From NCBI GenBank assembly GCA_025194985.1, contig JAOANE010000046.1, forward strand, positions 1 to 64,000: a stretch of DNA of 64,000 bases. Direction: 5' to 3'. The notes below the pieces were generated by a model. It was not told the DNA's origin, ran no database searches, and saw nothing but the letters and a program-made list of their open reading frames with translations. The stretch is from Regnicoccus frigidus. Lineage in GTDB: Bacteria > Cyanobacteriota > Cyanobacteriia > PCC-6307 > Cyanobiaceae. A program made the position numbers and the translations under genes. Of the stretch, positions 17,234 to 25,214 are shown in pieces (positions within the stretch are counted from its first letter, which is position 1; each line of letters begins with the position of its first letter).

Positions 17234-17893
17234 ATGGACATGCTCCTGCCTCAGGCTTACCTGATTGGACTGATCGTCCTGTTGGGTGCCGCTGCTGTGC
17301 TGATCGGCTTCCAGTTGGTGCGGGTGCGCCGGGATGAAGCCACCCTCTCCCGGCTGGAAGGGAAAGGAAAGGAAGCGAGCCAGGATCCGGCCACTCTCTA
17401 TGAACTGGCTTCGGTGCAACTGCGCAAGCGGATGTATGCCCAGGCCGTCGCCTCCTTGCAACTGGCCCTGAAGCGCTCAGCCGGTGAGCCCGATGAGGCC
17501 CAGGCCCTGATGCAGAACGCTCTGGGCTTCTCACTGGCCGCCCAGAACAACTTCAGTACGGCCACCCGTCACTACAAGGCGGCCCTGCAGGCCAAGCCTG
17601 ATTATCCCGTTGCGCTCAATAACCTGGGCTATGCCCTTGAGCGTCAGAGCAAACCGGACGAGGCGCGGCAGGCGTACCAGCAGGCTCTTGTTCTCGACCC
17701 CGGCAACAAAACAACGGCCAAACGACTCAAACTGCTTGATCGCCGCAACCCTCAGGACGCTGTCGATCCCGCTCCCAGCAGTGGGGCAGGCATGAAGAAG
17801 GCGTCGTCAGTTGTGAGCAAACCATCGCCATCCTCGGCGAAGAAACGCAAACCGCCTTCTGGAAAGCCGCCGTCTGGCAAGAAAGTGGCCTGA
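17234..17893 (+). CDS. TPR membrane protein (possible Ycf37-like photosystem I assembly factor)
   Basis: 219 residues: a single N-terminal membrane segment (AYLIGLIVLLGAAAVLIGFQ), then three tetratricopeptide repeats (about 55-160), including ALNNLGYALERQSKPDEAR followed by AYQQALVLDPGN, and a Lys/Pro/Ser-rich tail. A membrane anchor plus three TPRs is the architecture of Ycf37, which helps stabilise photosystem I in cyanobacteria. That identity is inference from architecture, not from a diagnostic motif. A GGGAGG ribosome site lies before the ATG, and the gene is 23 bp after rplT, so it is probably cotranscribed. Confidence 0.7.
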   Translation: MDMLLPQAYLIGLIVLLGAAAVLIGFQLVRVRRDEATLSRLEGKGKEASQDPATLYELASVQLRKRMYAQAVASLQLALKRSAGEPDEAQALMQNALGFSLAAQNNFSTATRHYKAALQAKPDYPVALNNLGYALERQSKPDEARQAYQQALVLDPGNKTTAKRLKLLDRRNPQDAVDPAPSSGAGMKKASSVVSKPSPSSAKKRKPPSGKPPSGKKVA

Positions 17894-17948
17894 CGTCTTC
17901 AGGAATTGCCTGCGGATTCAGAAGAGCTCTGCGGAACCTTGCTTCGCC

Positions 17949-18572
17949 TCACCACAGACCTCGGATCGCTCCAGGAGATTGGTTGCCCAGCGGCGCTTGG
18001 TTGGCTGGTCCAGCCCCTTGCAGTGGTGACAGCACCAGCCGTCCGCCGGGATTGGTCAGCCTGGGTGCATTCCAGCCGCTCAAGCTCAACCCCTCCAGGC
18101 CGAGAAAGTCACCACCGGGCTCCAGGCCGGTGCTGAGATTGTCGATCAGGGGCAGCAGCTCAAATTGATCCGACTTGGCATTGAGATTGCCCTGCACGGC
18201 CGTCGTGACGGATCCGATCGTCATCGCGCCGCGCAGATCAACGATCTGCCCGATGGCGGTGAGCGTGTCGAGCCGCAGCTCCACCGGCACAGGGGTGGCC
18301 GAGCCGAAAGCCTGATAACTGCCCCCCCAGCGGCGGGGTAGTTGCTCAACCAGTTGCAGGGCGCGGAGGCTGGGATCGAAGGTTTCAACCGAGCCGAAGT
18401 CAGTTTGGAACGATTCGACCGTGTTGGGATTCGGCGGGTTGAAGGGCACCATCGAGCCGATCGGAACCGGCGTGGCGGCGAGCAGCAGCGGAAGGACCAG
18501 GGACAAGGGGCTGACCAAGCTTTGATCAAGATTAAGGGCCAGCGCCAAGGTCAGCTGCGCTGATGAAGCCAC
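17949..18572 (-). CDS. Hypothetical exported protein
   Basis: I propose the GTG at 18572 (MASSAQLTLALALNLDQSLV...). The frame stays open to 18980, but that part runs antisense to the thiG coding region and reads like a shadow. The chosen start yields 207 residues with a hydrophobic N-terminal stretch (LSLVLPLLLAATPVPIGSMV) that may be a signal peptide. The mature part is rich in Leu, Gly, Asn and Pro, with repeated beta-like segments (LRLDTLTAIGQIVDLRGAMT, LEGLSLSGWNAPRLTNPG). I recognise no family. It is convergent with the TPR gene and divergent from thiG, about 43 bp apart. Confidence in the gene is moderate and in its start low. Confidence 0.55.
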   Translation of the reverse strand: MASSAQLTLALALNLDQSLVSPLSLVLPLLLAATPVPIGSMVPFNPPNPNTVESFQTDFGSVETFDPSLRALQLVEQLPRRWGGSYQAFGSATPVPVELRLDTLTAIGQIVDLRGAMTIGSVTTAVQGNLNAKSDQFELLPLIDNLSTGLEPGGDFLGLEGLSLSGWNAPRLTNPGGRLVLSPLQGAGPANQAPLGNQSPGAIRGLW

Positions 18573-18615
18573 GCGCTGCCGGAGCAGCTGCCTGAGGCCC
18601 GGTGGCCTGATCCCG

Positions 18616-19560
18616 ATGGACCCCGCCCACGCCTGCGACCTTAAAGTTGCTGATTCATCCGCAGCGGCAACCGTGGCCGAATCGGAAATCCTGGCTAGAC
18701 GCGAAGCAGTTGCTGTGCCGGAAACAGTGTCTGCAACGGATCCAGCCGCATGCGACAGCCTGATGATCGGTGGCCGGCGCTTCGGCAGCCGGCTGATGAC
18801 CGGAACCGGCAAGTACCCCAGCCTCAGCGTCATGCGGGCCAGCCTGGCGGCGAGCCGCTGCGAGATCGTCACCGTGGCGGTGCGCCGGGTGCAGAGCTCA
18901 GCTCCGGGCCATGGCGGCTTGATCGAGGCCATCGACTGGAGTGCGATCTGGATGTTGCCCAACACCGCAGGCTGTGCCACCGCCGAAGAGGCCGTGCGGG
19001 TGGCGCGGCTCGGCCGGGAGCTGGCCAGGCTGGTCGGTCAGGAAGATAACAACTTTGTGAAGCTGGAGGTGATCCCGGAGGGGCGCCACTTGCTCCCCGA
19101 TCCCTTCGGCACGCTCCAGGCGGCCGAGCAGCTTGTGGCCGAGGGCTTCACCGTGCTCCCGTACATCAATGCCGATCCGCTTCTGGCCAAACGGCTTGAA
19201 GAGGCCGGTTGTGCCACGGTCATGCCGCTGGCCTCACCGATCGGCTCCGCCCAGGGGATCCGCAATGCCGCCAATATCGCCCTGATCATCGAAAGCGCCG
19301 GGGTTCCGGTGGTGGTGGATGCGGGCATCGGCGTTCCCAGCGAAGCGGCCCAGGCCATGGAGATGGGTGCCGATGCCCTGTTGATCAACAGCGCCATCGC
19401 CCTGGCCGGTGACCCTGCCGCGATGGCTGAGGCCATGGCCATGGCCACAGAGGCTGGTCGGATCGCCTGGCGGGCTGGCCGCTTGCCCTTGCGCCAGGAG
19501 GCTCGGGCCAGTTCTCCCGTTCAGGGGCTGGTCGGCCAGGCGGGCGGGCGGAGCGCATGA
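18616..19560 (+). CDS. thiG: Thiazole synthase ThiG
   Basis: ThiG forms the thiazole phosphate of thiamine from deoxyxylulose phosphate, dehydroglycine and ThiS thiocarboxylate. The core begins at LMIGGRRFGSRLMTGTGKYP. The Schiff-base Lys is in NNFVKLEVIPEG, followed by GCATVMPLASPIGSAQGI and GIGVPSEAAQAMEMGADALL. With the ATG at 18616 the protein has 314 residues, about 45 more than usual, all as an Ala/Ser/Glu-rich N-terminal lead. A later start near the conserved core, such as the ATG of MIGGRRFG, is possible. ThiS and ThiO are not in this window, but thiL is (39611-40624). Confidence 0.93.
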   Translation: MDPAHACDLKVADSSAAATVAESEILARREAVAVPETVSATDPAACDSLMIGGRRFGSRLMTGTGKYPSLSVMRASLAASRCEIVTVAVRRVQSSAPGHGGLIEAIDWSAIWMLPNTAGCATAEEAVRVARLGRELARLVGQEDNNFVKLEVIPEGRHLLPDPFGTLQAAEQLVAEGFTVLPYINADPLLAKRLEEAGCATVMPLASPIGSAQGIRNAANIALIIESAGVPVVVDAGIGVPSEAAQAMEMGADALLINSAIALAGDPAAMAEAMAMATEAGRIAWRAGRLPLRQEARASSPVQGLVGQAGGRSA

Positions 19561-19632
19561 ACTTCCCCCCGAGCATGCCGATCCGCCAACGACGCGTGCT
19601 TACTCTTGCCCTCTCTTCAGGGGGGTTCTGCG

Positions 19633-19800
19633 ATGTCGGTGACACGGGAAGACGGCGGCCGCCTGAATGCCTTTGCCAAGGAGCCCCCGATCCAGGTGGT
19701 GGTCCCCGGTGGTGGCCTCAGCCGCCCCACGCTCCTGTTGCTGATCGGTGGGTCCTTGCTGGTGCTGGCGATGCTGGCTGTGGCTGTGGGGATCAGCTGA
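19633..19800 (+). CDS. psb34: Psb34-like (Ssl1498 family) photosystem II assembly protein
   Basis: A 55-residue protein MSVTREDGGRLNAFAKEPPI with one membrane segment near its C-terminus (LLLLIGGSLLVLAMLAVAVG). The soluble motif EDGGRLNAFAKEP is the signature of the Ssl1498 family of light-harvesting-like proteins. Psb34 is the characterised member, which binds CP47-containing photosystem II assembly intermediates. AGGGGGG upstream serves as ribosome site, which decides for this ATG over one nine codons earlier. It sits between thiG and the sulfolipid genes. The identity is from motif recognition. Confidence 0.75.
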   Translation: MSVTREDGGRLNAFAKEPPIQVVVPGGGLSRPTLLLLIGGSLLVLAMLAVAVGIS

Positions 19801-19884
19801 ACGGGCCGGGCCCCGGCGGAGGCGCTGAATGCCTGTAGTAGCTTGCCAACAGGGAGCATTCGCTCGTTCAGCAGGAGTTCAGAC

Positions 19885-21081
19885 GTGAAGGTTCTCGTTC
19901 TCGGTGGCGATGGCTTCTGCGGCTGGCCGTGCGCGGTGAATCTGGCCGATGGCGGCCACGAGGTGGTGATCGTCGACAATCTCAGCCGTCGCAAGATCGA
20001 CATCGATCTCGGCGTTGAGTCGCTCACCCCGATCGCCAACCTGCAGGACCGCCTGCGGGCCTGGGAGGAAACCGGCGGCCAGCCCATTCGCTTTGTGCCG
20101 CTCGACATCGCCCAGAACTACGAGGGCCTGCTGGAGTTGCTGCGCCAGGAGCGGCCCGAAGCGGTGGTGCATTTCGCCGAGCAGCGCGCCGCGCCTTACT
20201 CGATGAAATCCAGCGCCACCAAGCGCTATACCGTCGACAACAACGTCAACGGCACCCACAACCTGCTCTGCGCCATCGTCGAGAGCGGCCTGGATGTGCA
20301 CATTGTCCACCTCGGCACGATGGGGGTGTACGGCTACGGCTCCCACCGCGGCGCCACGATTCCCGAGGGCTACCTCACCGTTGAGGTTCCCCAGCCCGAT
20401 GGCACCCGGTTCCGCGAGAAGATTCTCCACCCCACCGATCCGGGCAGCGTCTATCACATGACCAAGACGCTCGACCAATTGCTGTTCTTCTATTACAACA
20501 AGAACGACAACATCCGTGTCACCGATCTCCATCAGGGGATCGTCTGGGGCACCAATACCGATCTCACTGACCGCGATCCCCGGCTGGTCAACCGCTTCGA
20601 TTACGACGGCGACTACGGCACGGTGCTCAACCGTTTCCTGATGCAGGCCGCGATCGGCTATCCGCTCACCGTCCACGGCACCGGTGGTCAGACCCGCGCC
20701 TTCATTCACATCCGCGATTCAGTCAAGTGTGTGGAGCTGGCCGTCGCCAACCCGCCCAAATCTGGCGAAAAGGTCCGGATCTACAACCAGATGACCGAAA
20801 GCCACAAGGTCAAGGATCTGGCCGAGAAGGTGGCCGCCGTCACCGGCGCCAAGGTGAGCCATCTGCCCAACCCACGCAAGGAAGCGATCGAGAACGATCT
20901 GATCGTCGATAACCGCTGCCTGATTGAGCTGGGCCTCAAACCCACCACCCTGGAAGATGGTCTGCTGGCCGAAGTGGTCGATGTGGCCCGCCGCTGGGCT
21001 GACCGCTGCGATCGCTCCCGAATCCCCTGCGTTTCCGCCTGGACCTCCTCCCAGGCGCTGGCCGTCGAGGCCAAGGTCTGA
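19885..21081 (+). CDS. sqdB: UDP-sulfoquinovose synthase SqdB
   Basis: SqdB converts UDP-glucose and sulfite to UDP-sulfoquinovose, the head-group donor of the thylakoid lipid SQDG. It is a short-chain dehydrogenase-type enzyme with the dinucleotide loop KVLVLGGDGFCGWPCAVNLA and the catalytic YHMTK motif. VDNNVNGTHNLLCAIVES and LHQGIVWGTNTD are family hallmarks. I take the GTG at 19885 as start because CAGGAG sits 8 bp upstream and the conserved strand begins there. An ATG at 19843 would add 14 unlikely residues. The product is 398 residues. The next gene makes the lipid from this product. Confidence 0.96.
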   Translation: MKVLVLGGDGFCGWPCAVNLADGGHEVVIVDNLSRRKIDIDLGVESLTPIANLQDRLRAWEETGGQPIRFVPLDIAQNYEGLLELLRQERPEAVVHFAEQRAAPYSMKSSATKRYTVDNNVNGTHNLLCAIVESGLDVHIVHLGTMGVYGYGSHRGATIPEGYLTVEVPQPDGTRFREKILHPTDPGSVYHMTKTLDQLLFFYYNKNDNIRVTDLHQGIVWGTNTDLTDRDPRLVNRFDYDGDYGTVLNRFLMQAAIGYPLTVHGTGGQTRAFIHIRDSVKCVELAVANPPKSGEKVRIYNQMTESHKVKDLAEKVAAVTGAKVSHLPNPRKEAIENDLIVDNRCLIELGLKPTTLEDGLLAEVVDVARRWADRCDRSRIPCVSAWTSSQALAVEAKV

Positions 21082-21104
21082 ACCCGCCAAGACCTCACCT
21101 GGAC

Positions 21105-22250
21105 ATGCGGCCCCCCTTGAAGATCGTCTTTTTCACCGAAACCTTCCTGCCCAAGGTCGACGGGATCGTCACCAGGCTCACCAAGACGGTCGAGCATCTG
21201 GTGGCGGCGGGCGAGGACGTGCTGGTGTTCTGCCCTGAAGGGGGTCCAGACACCTACATGGGCGCCCGGGTGATCGGCGTTCCGGCCATGCCCCTGCCGC
21301 TCTACCCCGAGCTCAAACTGGCGCTGCCACGGCCGGCGGTTGCCGAAGCCCTGGAGGCGTTCGCGCCGGATCTGGTCCATGTCGTCAATCCAGCCGTCCT
21401 CGGGCTGGGCGGCATCTGGCTGGCCAAGTCGCGCCAGATCCCTCTGGTGGCCAGCTATCACACCCATCTGCCCAAGTACCTCGAGCACTACGGCGTCGGC
21501 CTGCTGGAGCCCTTGCTCTGGGAACTGCTCAAAGCCGCCCACAACCAGGCCGAGCTCAACCTCTGCACCTCCACGGCGATGGTTGAGGAGCTCAGCCAGC
21601 GGGGCATCCAGCACACCGCCCTCTGGCAGCGGGGCGTTGACACCGAACTGTTCCGGCCGGAGCTGCGCAATCCCGGCATGCGCCGCACCCTAATGGGGCA
21701 GCACGCCGACAGTGACAGCCTGCTGCTCTATGTCGGCCGACTCTCGGCCGAAAAACAGATCGAGCGGATTCGGCCCGTGCTCGATGCCATGCCCCAGGCC
21801 CGTCTGGCGCTAGTCGGTGACGGCCCCCATCGCCAACAGCTCGAAAAGGTGTTTGCCGGCAGCGCCACCACGTTCCTCGGCTACATGGCCGGTGAAGAGC
21901 TGGCCAGCGCCTATGCCAGTGCCGATGCTTTCCTGTTCCCCTCCAGCACCGAAACCCTGGGGCTGGTGCTGCTGGAGGCCATGGCGGCGGGTTGCCCGGT
22001 GGTGGGCGCCAACCGCGGCGGCATCCCGGACATCGTTACCGATGGGGTCAACGGTTGTCTCTATGACCCCGATGAGCCCAGCAGCCTGGCGTCGGCAACA
22101 GCCCGCCTGCTGGCCAGCCCGCAGCGTCGCGAGGAATTGCGGCTGGCCGCCCGCTCAGAAGCGGAGCGCTGGGGCTGGGCGGCCGCCACCGACCAGCTGC
22201 GCGGCTTCTACCGGCAGGTTTCCAGGCCGAAGCTGCAGTTGGTGGGCTGA
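21105..22250 (+). CDS. sqdX: Sulfoquinovosyltransferase SqdX (SQDG synthase)
   Basis: SqdX is a GT4-family glycosyltransferase that moves sulfoquinovose from UDP-sulfoquinovose to diacylglycerol at the membrane. The N-terminal fold has KIVFFTETFLPKVDGIVTRL and LVASYHTHLPKYLEHYG. The C-terminal nucleotide-binding domain has LLYVGRLSAEKQIERI, SSTETLGLVLLEAMAAGCP and VVGANRGGIPD, the EX7E-type motif. 381 residues is normal. It lies 23 bp after sqdB and is almost certainly coexpressed. Its pairing with sqdB is what separates it from other GT4 enzymes. Confidence 0.95.
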   Translation: MRPPLKIVFFTETFLPKVDGIVTRLTKTVEHLVAAGEDVLVFCPEGGPDTYMGARVIGVPAMPLPLYPELKLALPRPAVAEALEAFAPDLVHVVNPAVLGLGGIWLAKSRQIPLVASYHTHLPKYLEHYGVGLLEPLLWELLKAAHNQAELNLCTSTAMVEELSQRGIQHTALWQRGVDTELFRPELRNPGMRRTLMGQHADSDSLLLYVGRLSAEKQIERIRPVLDAMPQARLALVGDGPHRQQLEKVFAGSATTFLGYMAGEELASAYASADAFLFPSSTETLGLVLLEAMAAGCPVVGANRGGIPDIVTDGVNGCLYDPDEPSSLASATARLLASPQRREELRLAARSEAERWGWAAATDQLRGFYRQVSRPKLQLVG

Positions 22251-22266
22251 TCGGCGGCTGGCCCGA

Positions 22267-24048
22267 TCAGTTGCTGGCAGGCGTTAGTGGGCGGATTTCG
22301 TTGCTGGGCGGTGTGGACTTGAACCAGGTGGTCATCAGGGCCTTGACCATCGGCGCCGCCACGGTGCCCCCGTAGCCCCCACTGTTTTCCCCGAAGGCAA
22401 TGATCACCAGTTCGGGCTTGTCGGCCGGCGCATAGCCGCCGAACCAGGAGTGGTCCTGCCGGGGTGGGTCTTCGGCGGTGCCGGTTTTGCCTGCCACCGG
22501 CGGCAGGCCGGGGATGTTCAGCAGGGTGGCGGTGCCGCTGGTGACCACCTGACGCAGGCTTTGTCGCAGCACCTTCAAGGTGGAGGGCTTGAGCCCCAGG
22601 TTCTCGCGAGAGCTTGGACCCTCCACCAGATGGGGCGTGACCAGCCAGCCGCCGTTGGCGATCGCGGCGTAGAGACGGGCCATCTGCAACGGTGTCACCG
22701 AGACCGCGCCCTGGCCGATCGAGGAGGTGATCGTGTCAACGGAGGTCCACCTCTCCTTGAGCGTCTCCAGCTTCCAGGCGGGATCCCCCAGCAGGCCAGC
22801 GCTCTCCTCCTCATCGAGCTCGATCCCGGTGGGGCTGCCGAAGCCCAGCCGCCGGGCGGCCTTGAACAGGTCTTCGGCCCCCAGTTGCAGGCTGAGCCGG
22901 TAAAAGAAGCTGTTGCTGCTCACGGCCATGGCAAAGGCGAAGCCGATGCTGCCGTAACTACCGTGATCGGCATAGCACTGGCCGTCAAAGCAGAAAGACT
23001 TGGAGGTGAGAATCTTGGAGTCGGGGTGGAAGCGACCCGATTCCAGCGCGGCCAGGGCCGTGATCACCTTGAAGGTGCTGGCGGGCGGAAAGGCCCGCAG
23101 CACCCGGTTCAGCATGGGCGCTTCGGGTCTGTTGAGTTCGTTCCACTCGGCGGTGGTCGGACCCTTCGAGAACATGTTGGGATCAAAGTTCGGGCGACTG
23201 GCCATCGCCAGGATGGCTCCGGTCTGGGGATCCATCGCCACGATCGCCCCCTTTTTCACCCCATCGAGGGCCTTCTCCGCAGCCCGTTGCAGTTCCAGAT
23301 CCAGGGTGAGATTGAGATCCTTCCCGGATCGGGCCTGCTTGTCGCCCAGCACCCGCTGCACCTCCCCTGCCGCATTCACCTCCAGCTGCTGACCGCCCCA
23401 CTCACCACGCAGGTGGGACTCGAACACCCGCTCCAGGCCGCTGCGGCCGATGCGGTCCTGAACCCGGTAGCCCTCGCGGGCCAGGCGGCCGTATTCCTCC
23501 TCGTTGATGCTGCTGGTGTAGCCGAGCAGATGGGACGCCAGCGTTCCATTCGGGTAGGAACGCAGGTAGTCGACGTCGATGTTGATGCCGTCGAAGGCGG
23601 TTCCCTGCTCCTTGAAACGCAGCACCTGGACGCTGCTGAGTGGTCCGGCCAGCGGAATTCGATAGCCGTCGCCGCTACCGGCGTTGCGCCGCTTCTGCTC
23701 CAGCTCGCCGACGGACACATCCAGCACGGCGGCGAGCCGATCGCGCAGCGATAGCCAGCGTTCCTCGGTGACCACCCGGGGTAGGAGGTAGAGGTTGTAG
23801 CTGAGGAGGTTGGTGGCCAGCACCTCGCCGTTGCGATCCAGCAGGCGGCCCCGCATCGGGTGGCGGGGCAGCAGCCGGATCCGGTTCTGATCGGCCATCT
23901 CCCGGTTCTCCTGGCCGTGGACCAGCTGGAGCCAGGCCAAGCGGCCGCCGATCGCTGTGGCGACCAGAAGAACCAGGCCCAGCAGCCAGGCCGGTTGGTG
24001 GCGCATCCCCGCCTGGCGTGACCCGCCAGCCAGCAAGCCGATGGCCAT
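22267..24048 (-). CDS. mrdA: Penicillin-binding protein 2 (elongation transpeptidase)
   Basis: PBP2 cross-links peptidoglycan during cell elongation. One N-terminal membrane anchor (LLGLVLLVATAIGGRLAWLQ) is followed by the dimerisation domain with RGRLLDRNGEVLATNL. The transpeptidase motifs are all present: SxxK in FPPASTFKVITAL, SxN in AVSSNSFFYRL, and KTG in VAGKTGTAEDPP. 593 residues is standard. The ATG at 24048 is used; an internal ATG at 24006 would also keep the anchor. It is 5 bp downstream of the small gene before it on the minus strand, so the two are likely cotranscribed. Confidence 0.95.
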   Translation of the reverse strand: MAIGLLAGGSRQAGMRHQPAWLLGLVLLVATAIGGRLAWLQLVHGQENREMADQNRIRLLPRHPMRGRLLDRNGEVLATNLLSYNLYLLPRVVTEERWLSLRDRLAAVLDVSVGELEQKRRNAGSGDGYRIPLAGPLSSVQVLRFKEQGTAFDGINIDVDYLRSYPNGTLASHLLGYTSSINEEEYGRLAREGYRVQDRIGRSGLERVFESHLRGEWGGQQLEVNAAGEVQRVLGDKQARSGKDLNLTLDLELQRAAEKALDGVKKGAIVAMDPQTGAILAMASRPNFDPNMFSKGPTTAEWNELNRPEAPMLNRVLRAFPPASTFKVITALAALESGRFHPDSKILTSKSFCFDGQCYADHGSYGSIGFAFAMAVSSNSFFYRLSLQLGAEDLFKAARRLGFGSPTGIELDEEESAGLLGDPAWKLETLKERWTSVDTITSSIGQGAVSVTPLQMARLYAAIANGGWLVTPHLVEGPSSRENLGLKPSTLKVLRQSLRQVVTSGTATLLNIPGLPPVAGKTGTAEDPPRQDHSWFGGYAPADKPELVIIAFGENSGGYGGTVAAPMVKALMTTWFKSTPPSNEIRPLTPASN

Positions 24049-24053
24049 GGCCT

Positions 24054-24443
24054 TCAGGCCTCAAGCCGTTGATCCAGCAAGGCCAGCCGTGCGGTGATCC
24101 CGGCCAGCGCCCCGTGCAGGGCTTCACGATCGGCGTTGAGGTCGCCCTCGCCCGGGCCGGCTGGGCTGGTGGTCACCGCTTCACTGACTGGGATGTCACG
24201 CACCTCCACCTTCATCACCGGATTTCCCAATCCCGGCTGGATCTGATCGAGGCTCTCGCGCACGGCCTGTGCGGCGGGATCTCCCTCCTGTTTGAGCCGG
24301 GCGAGGGGATCGGTCGAACCGGTGAAGGCATCCACCACCTGGCGGGGGCCGCCACGGCGGGCCCGCTCGACGACAGCCATTCCCACCGGCAGCAGATCCT
24401 GCATCAAGGAGAGCCTCAGGGCATCGAGGGGATCAGTGGCCAT
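24054..24443 (-). CDS. Conserved hypothetical protein next to PBP2
   Basis: 129 residues, MATDPLDALRLSLMQDLLPV..., mostly helical with an Arg/Gly patch (VVERARRGGPRQVVDAF). It ends in a heptad-like helix (ALHGALAGITARLALLDQRL). No signal peptide or membrane segment is visible. I do not recognise a named family. The tight 5-bp spacing to PBP2 suggests coexpression with a cell-elongation gene, but no function follows from that alone. Confidence 0.75.
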   Translation of the reverse strand: MATDPLDALRLSLMQDLLPVGMAVVERARRGGPRQVVDAFTGSTDPLARLKQEGDPAAQAVRESLDQIQPGLGNPVMKVEVRDIPVSEAVTTSPAGPGEGDLNADREALHGALAGITARLALLDQRLEA

Positions 24444-24524
24444 GGCACGGGCAGCAGCGCGGCGCAGCAGGAAGAATGTCCTGTTGCAGATGTCCCAGTT
24501 TGCCGCCCTTCGGACCTGGGCTGC

Positions 24525-25142
24525 TCAGAGATTGCGTTCAATTCCTGGCTGGACCAGTCCGGGCCGGCAGAATTGCCTCGATCCCAGCCAGGATCCGGCC
24601 AGTGCCGAGAGCACCAGCAGGGTGGTGAGGGGCAGCAGGGCCTGGCGGGTTGTGTCCAGACCCAGCCATTCGCCCCAGCCACGCAACCAGCGCTCCCGAT
24701 CAAAGCGACGCCGCTCCCTGCGTTCACCCTTGAGCCGTCGCCCCAAGGCCTTCTCCACCCAACGCTCGAAGGAGCGCTTCTTGGTGACCGCCATCTTGCG
24801 CTCCACCTCGAGCAGATGGCCGGCACTCAGATCGGGGTTGAAGGTGCTGATCAGCTCGAGGGTCTTGAGAAACATCTCAACGGCCCCGTCCTTGAGTTGC
24901 CGTTCCTGATCGGACAACTCATCCCAGAGCAGTTCGGGGTAGAAACGGCTGCGGTTGGCCTGGATCTGCTCCTCCGGGAGCTGACCTGGCTCGCGCAGCC
25001 AGCGGTCGGTATTGGCGTCGAAGCGCCTCCAATAGAGAAAGGGATTCAGGAAGATCGTCTTGGCGCCGAGCTGGATGCTGTCCTGCTGCAGGCGGCGCTG
25101 CAGCTGGGGATCCGGCTGGGTGGCGACGGTCACGGGAATCAC
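24525..25142 (-). CDS. Conserved hypothetical protein, C-terminal membrane anchor
   Basis: 205 residues from a GTG start at 25142 (MIPVTVATQPDPQLQRRLQQ). The first ~150 residues are soluble and charged, with NPFLYWRRFDANTDRWLREP and LLWDELSDQERQLKDGAVEM. An Arg-rich block (LGRRLKGERRERRRFDRERW) follows, then a hydrophobic helix (LLPLTTLLVLSALAGSWLGS) near the C-terminus. The positive block before the helix predicts a cytosolic N-terminus. The family is unnamed to me. The gene lies in the same strand run as guaA and PBP2, 72 bp downstream of guaA. Confidence 0.75.
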   Translation of the reverse strand: MIPVTVATQPDPQLQRRLQQDSIQLGAKTIFLNPFLYWRRFDANTDRWLREPGQLPEEQIQANRSRFYPELLWDELSDQERQLKDGAVEMFLKTLELISTFNPDLSAGHLLEVERKMAVTKKRSFERWVEKALGRRLKGERRERRRFDRERWLRGWGEWLGLDTTRQALLPLTTLLVLSALAGSWLGSRQFCRPGLVQPGIERNL

Positions 25143-25214
25143 GCTGGTGCCCGATGGTATCGAAGCTGCCGGGGGCTTACCAGTGGAGAACGCGCGCTCT
25201 GGCGGCAGGTTTCC

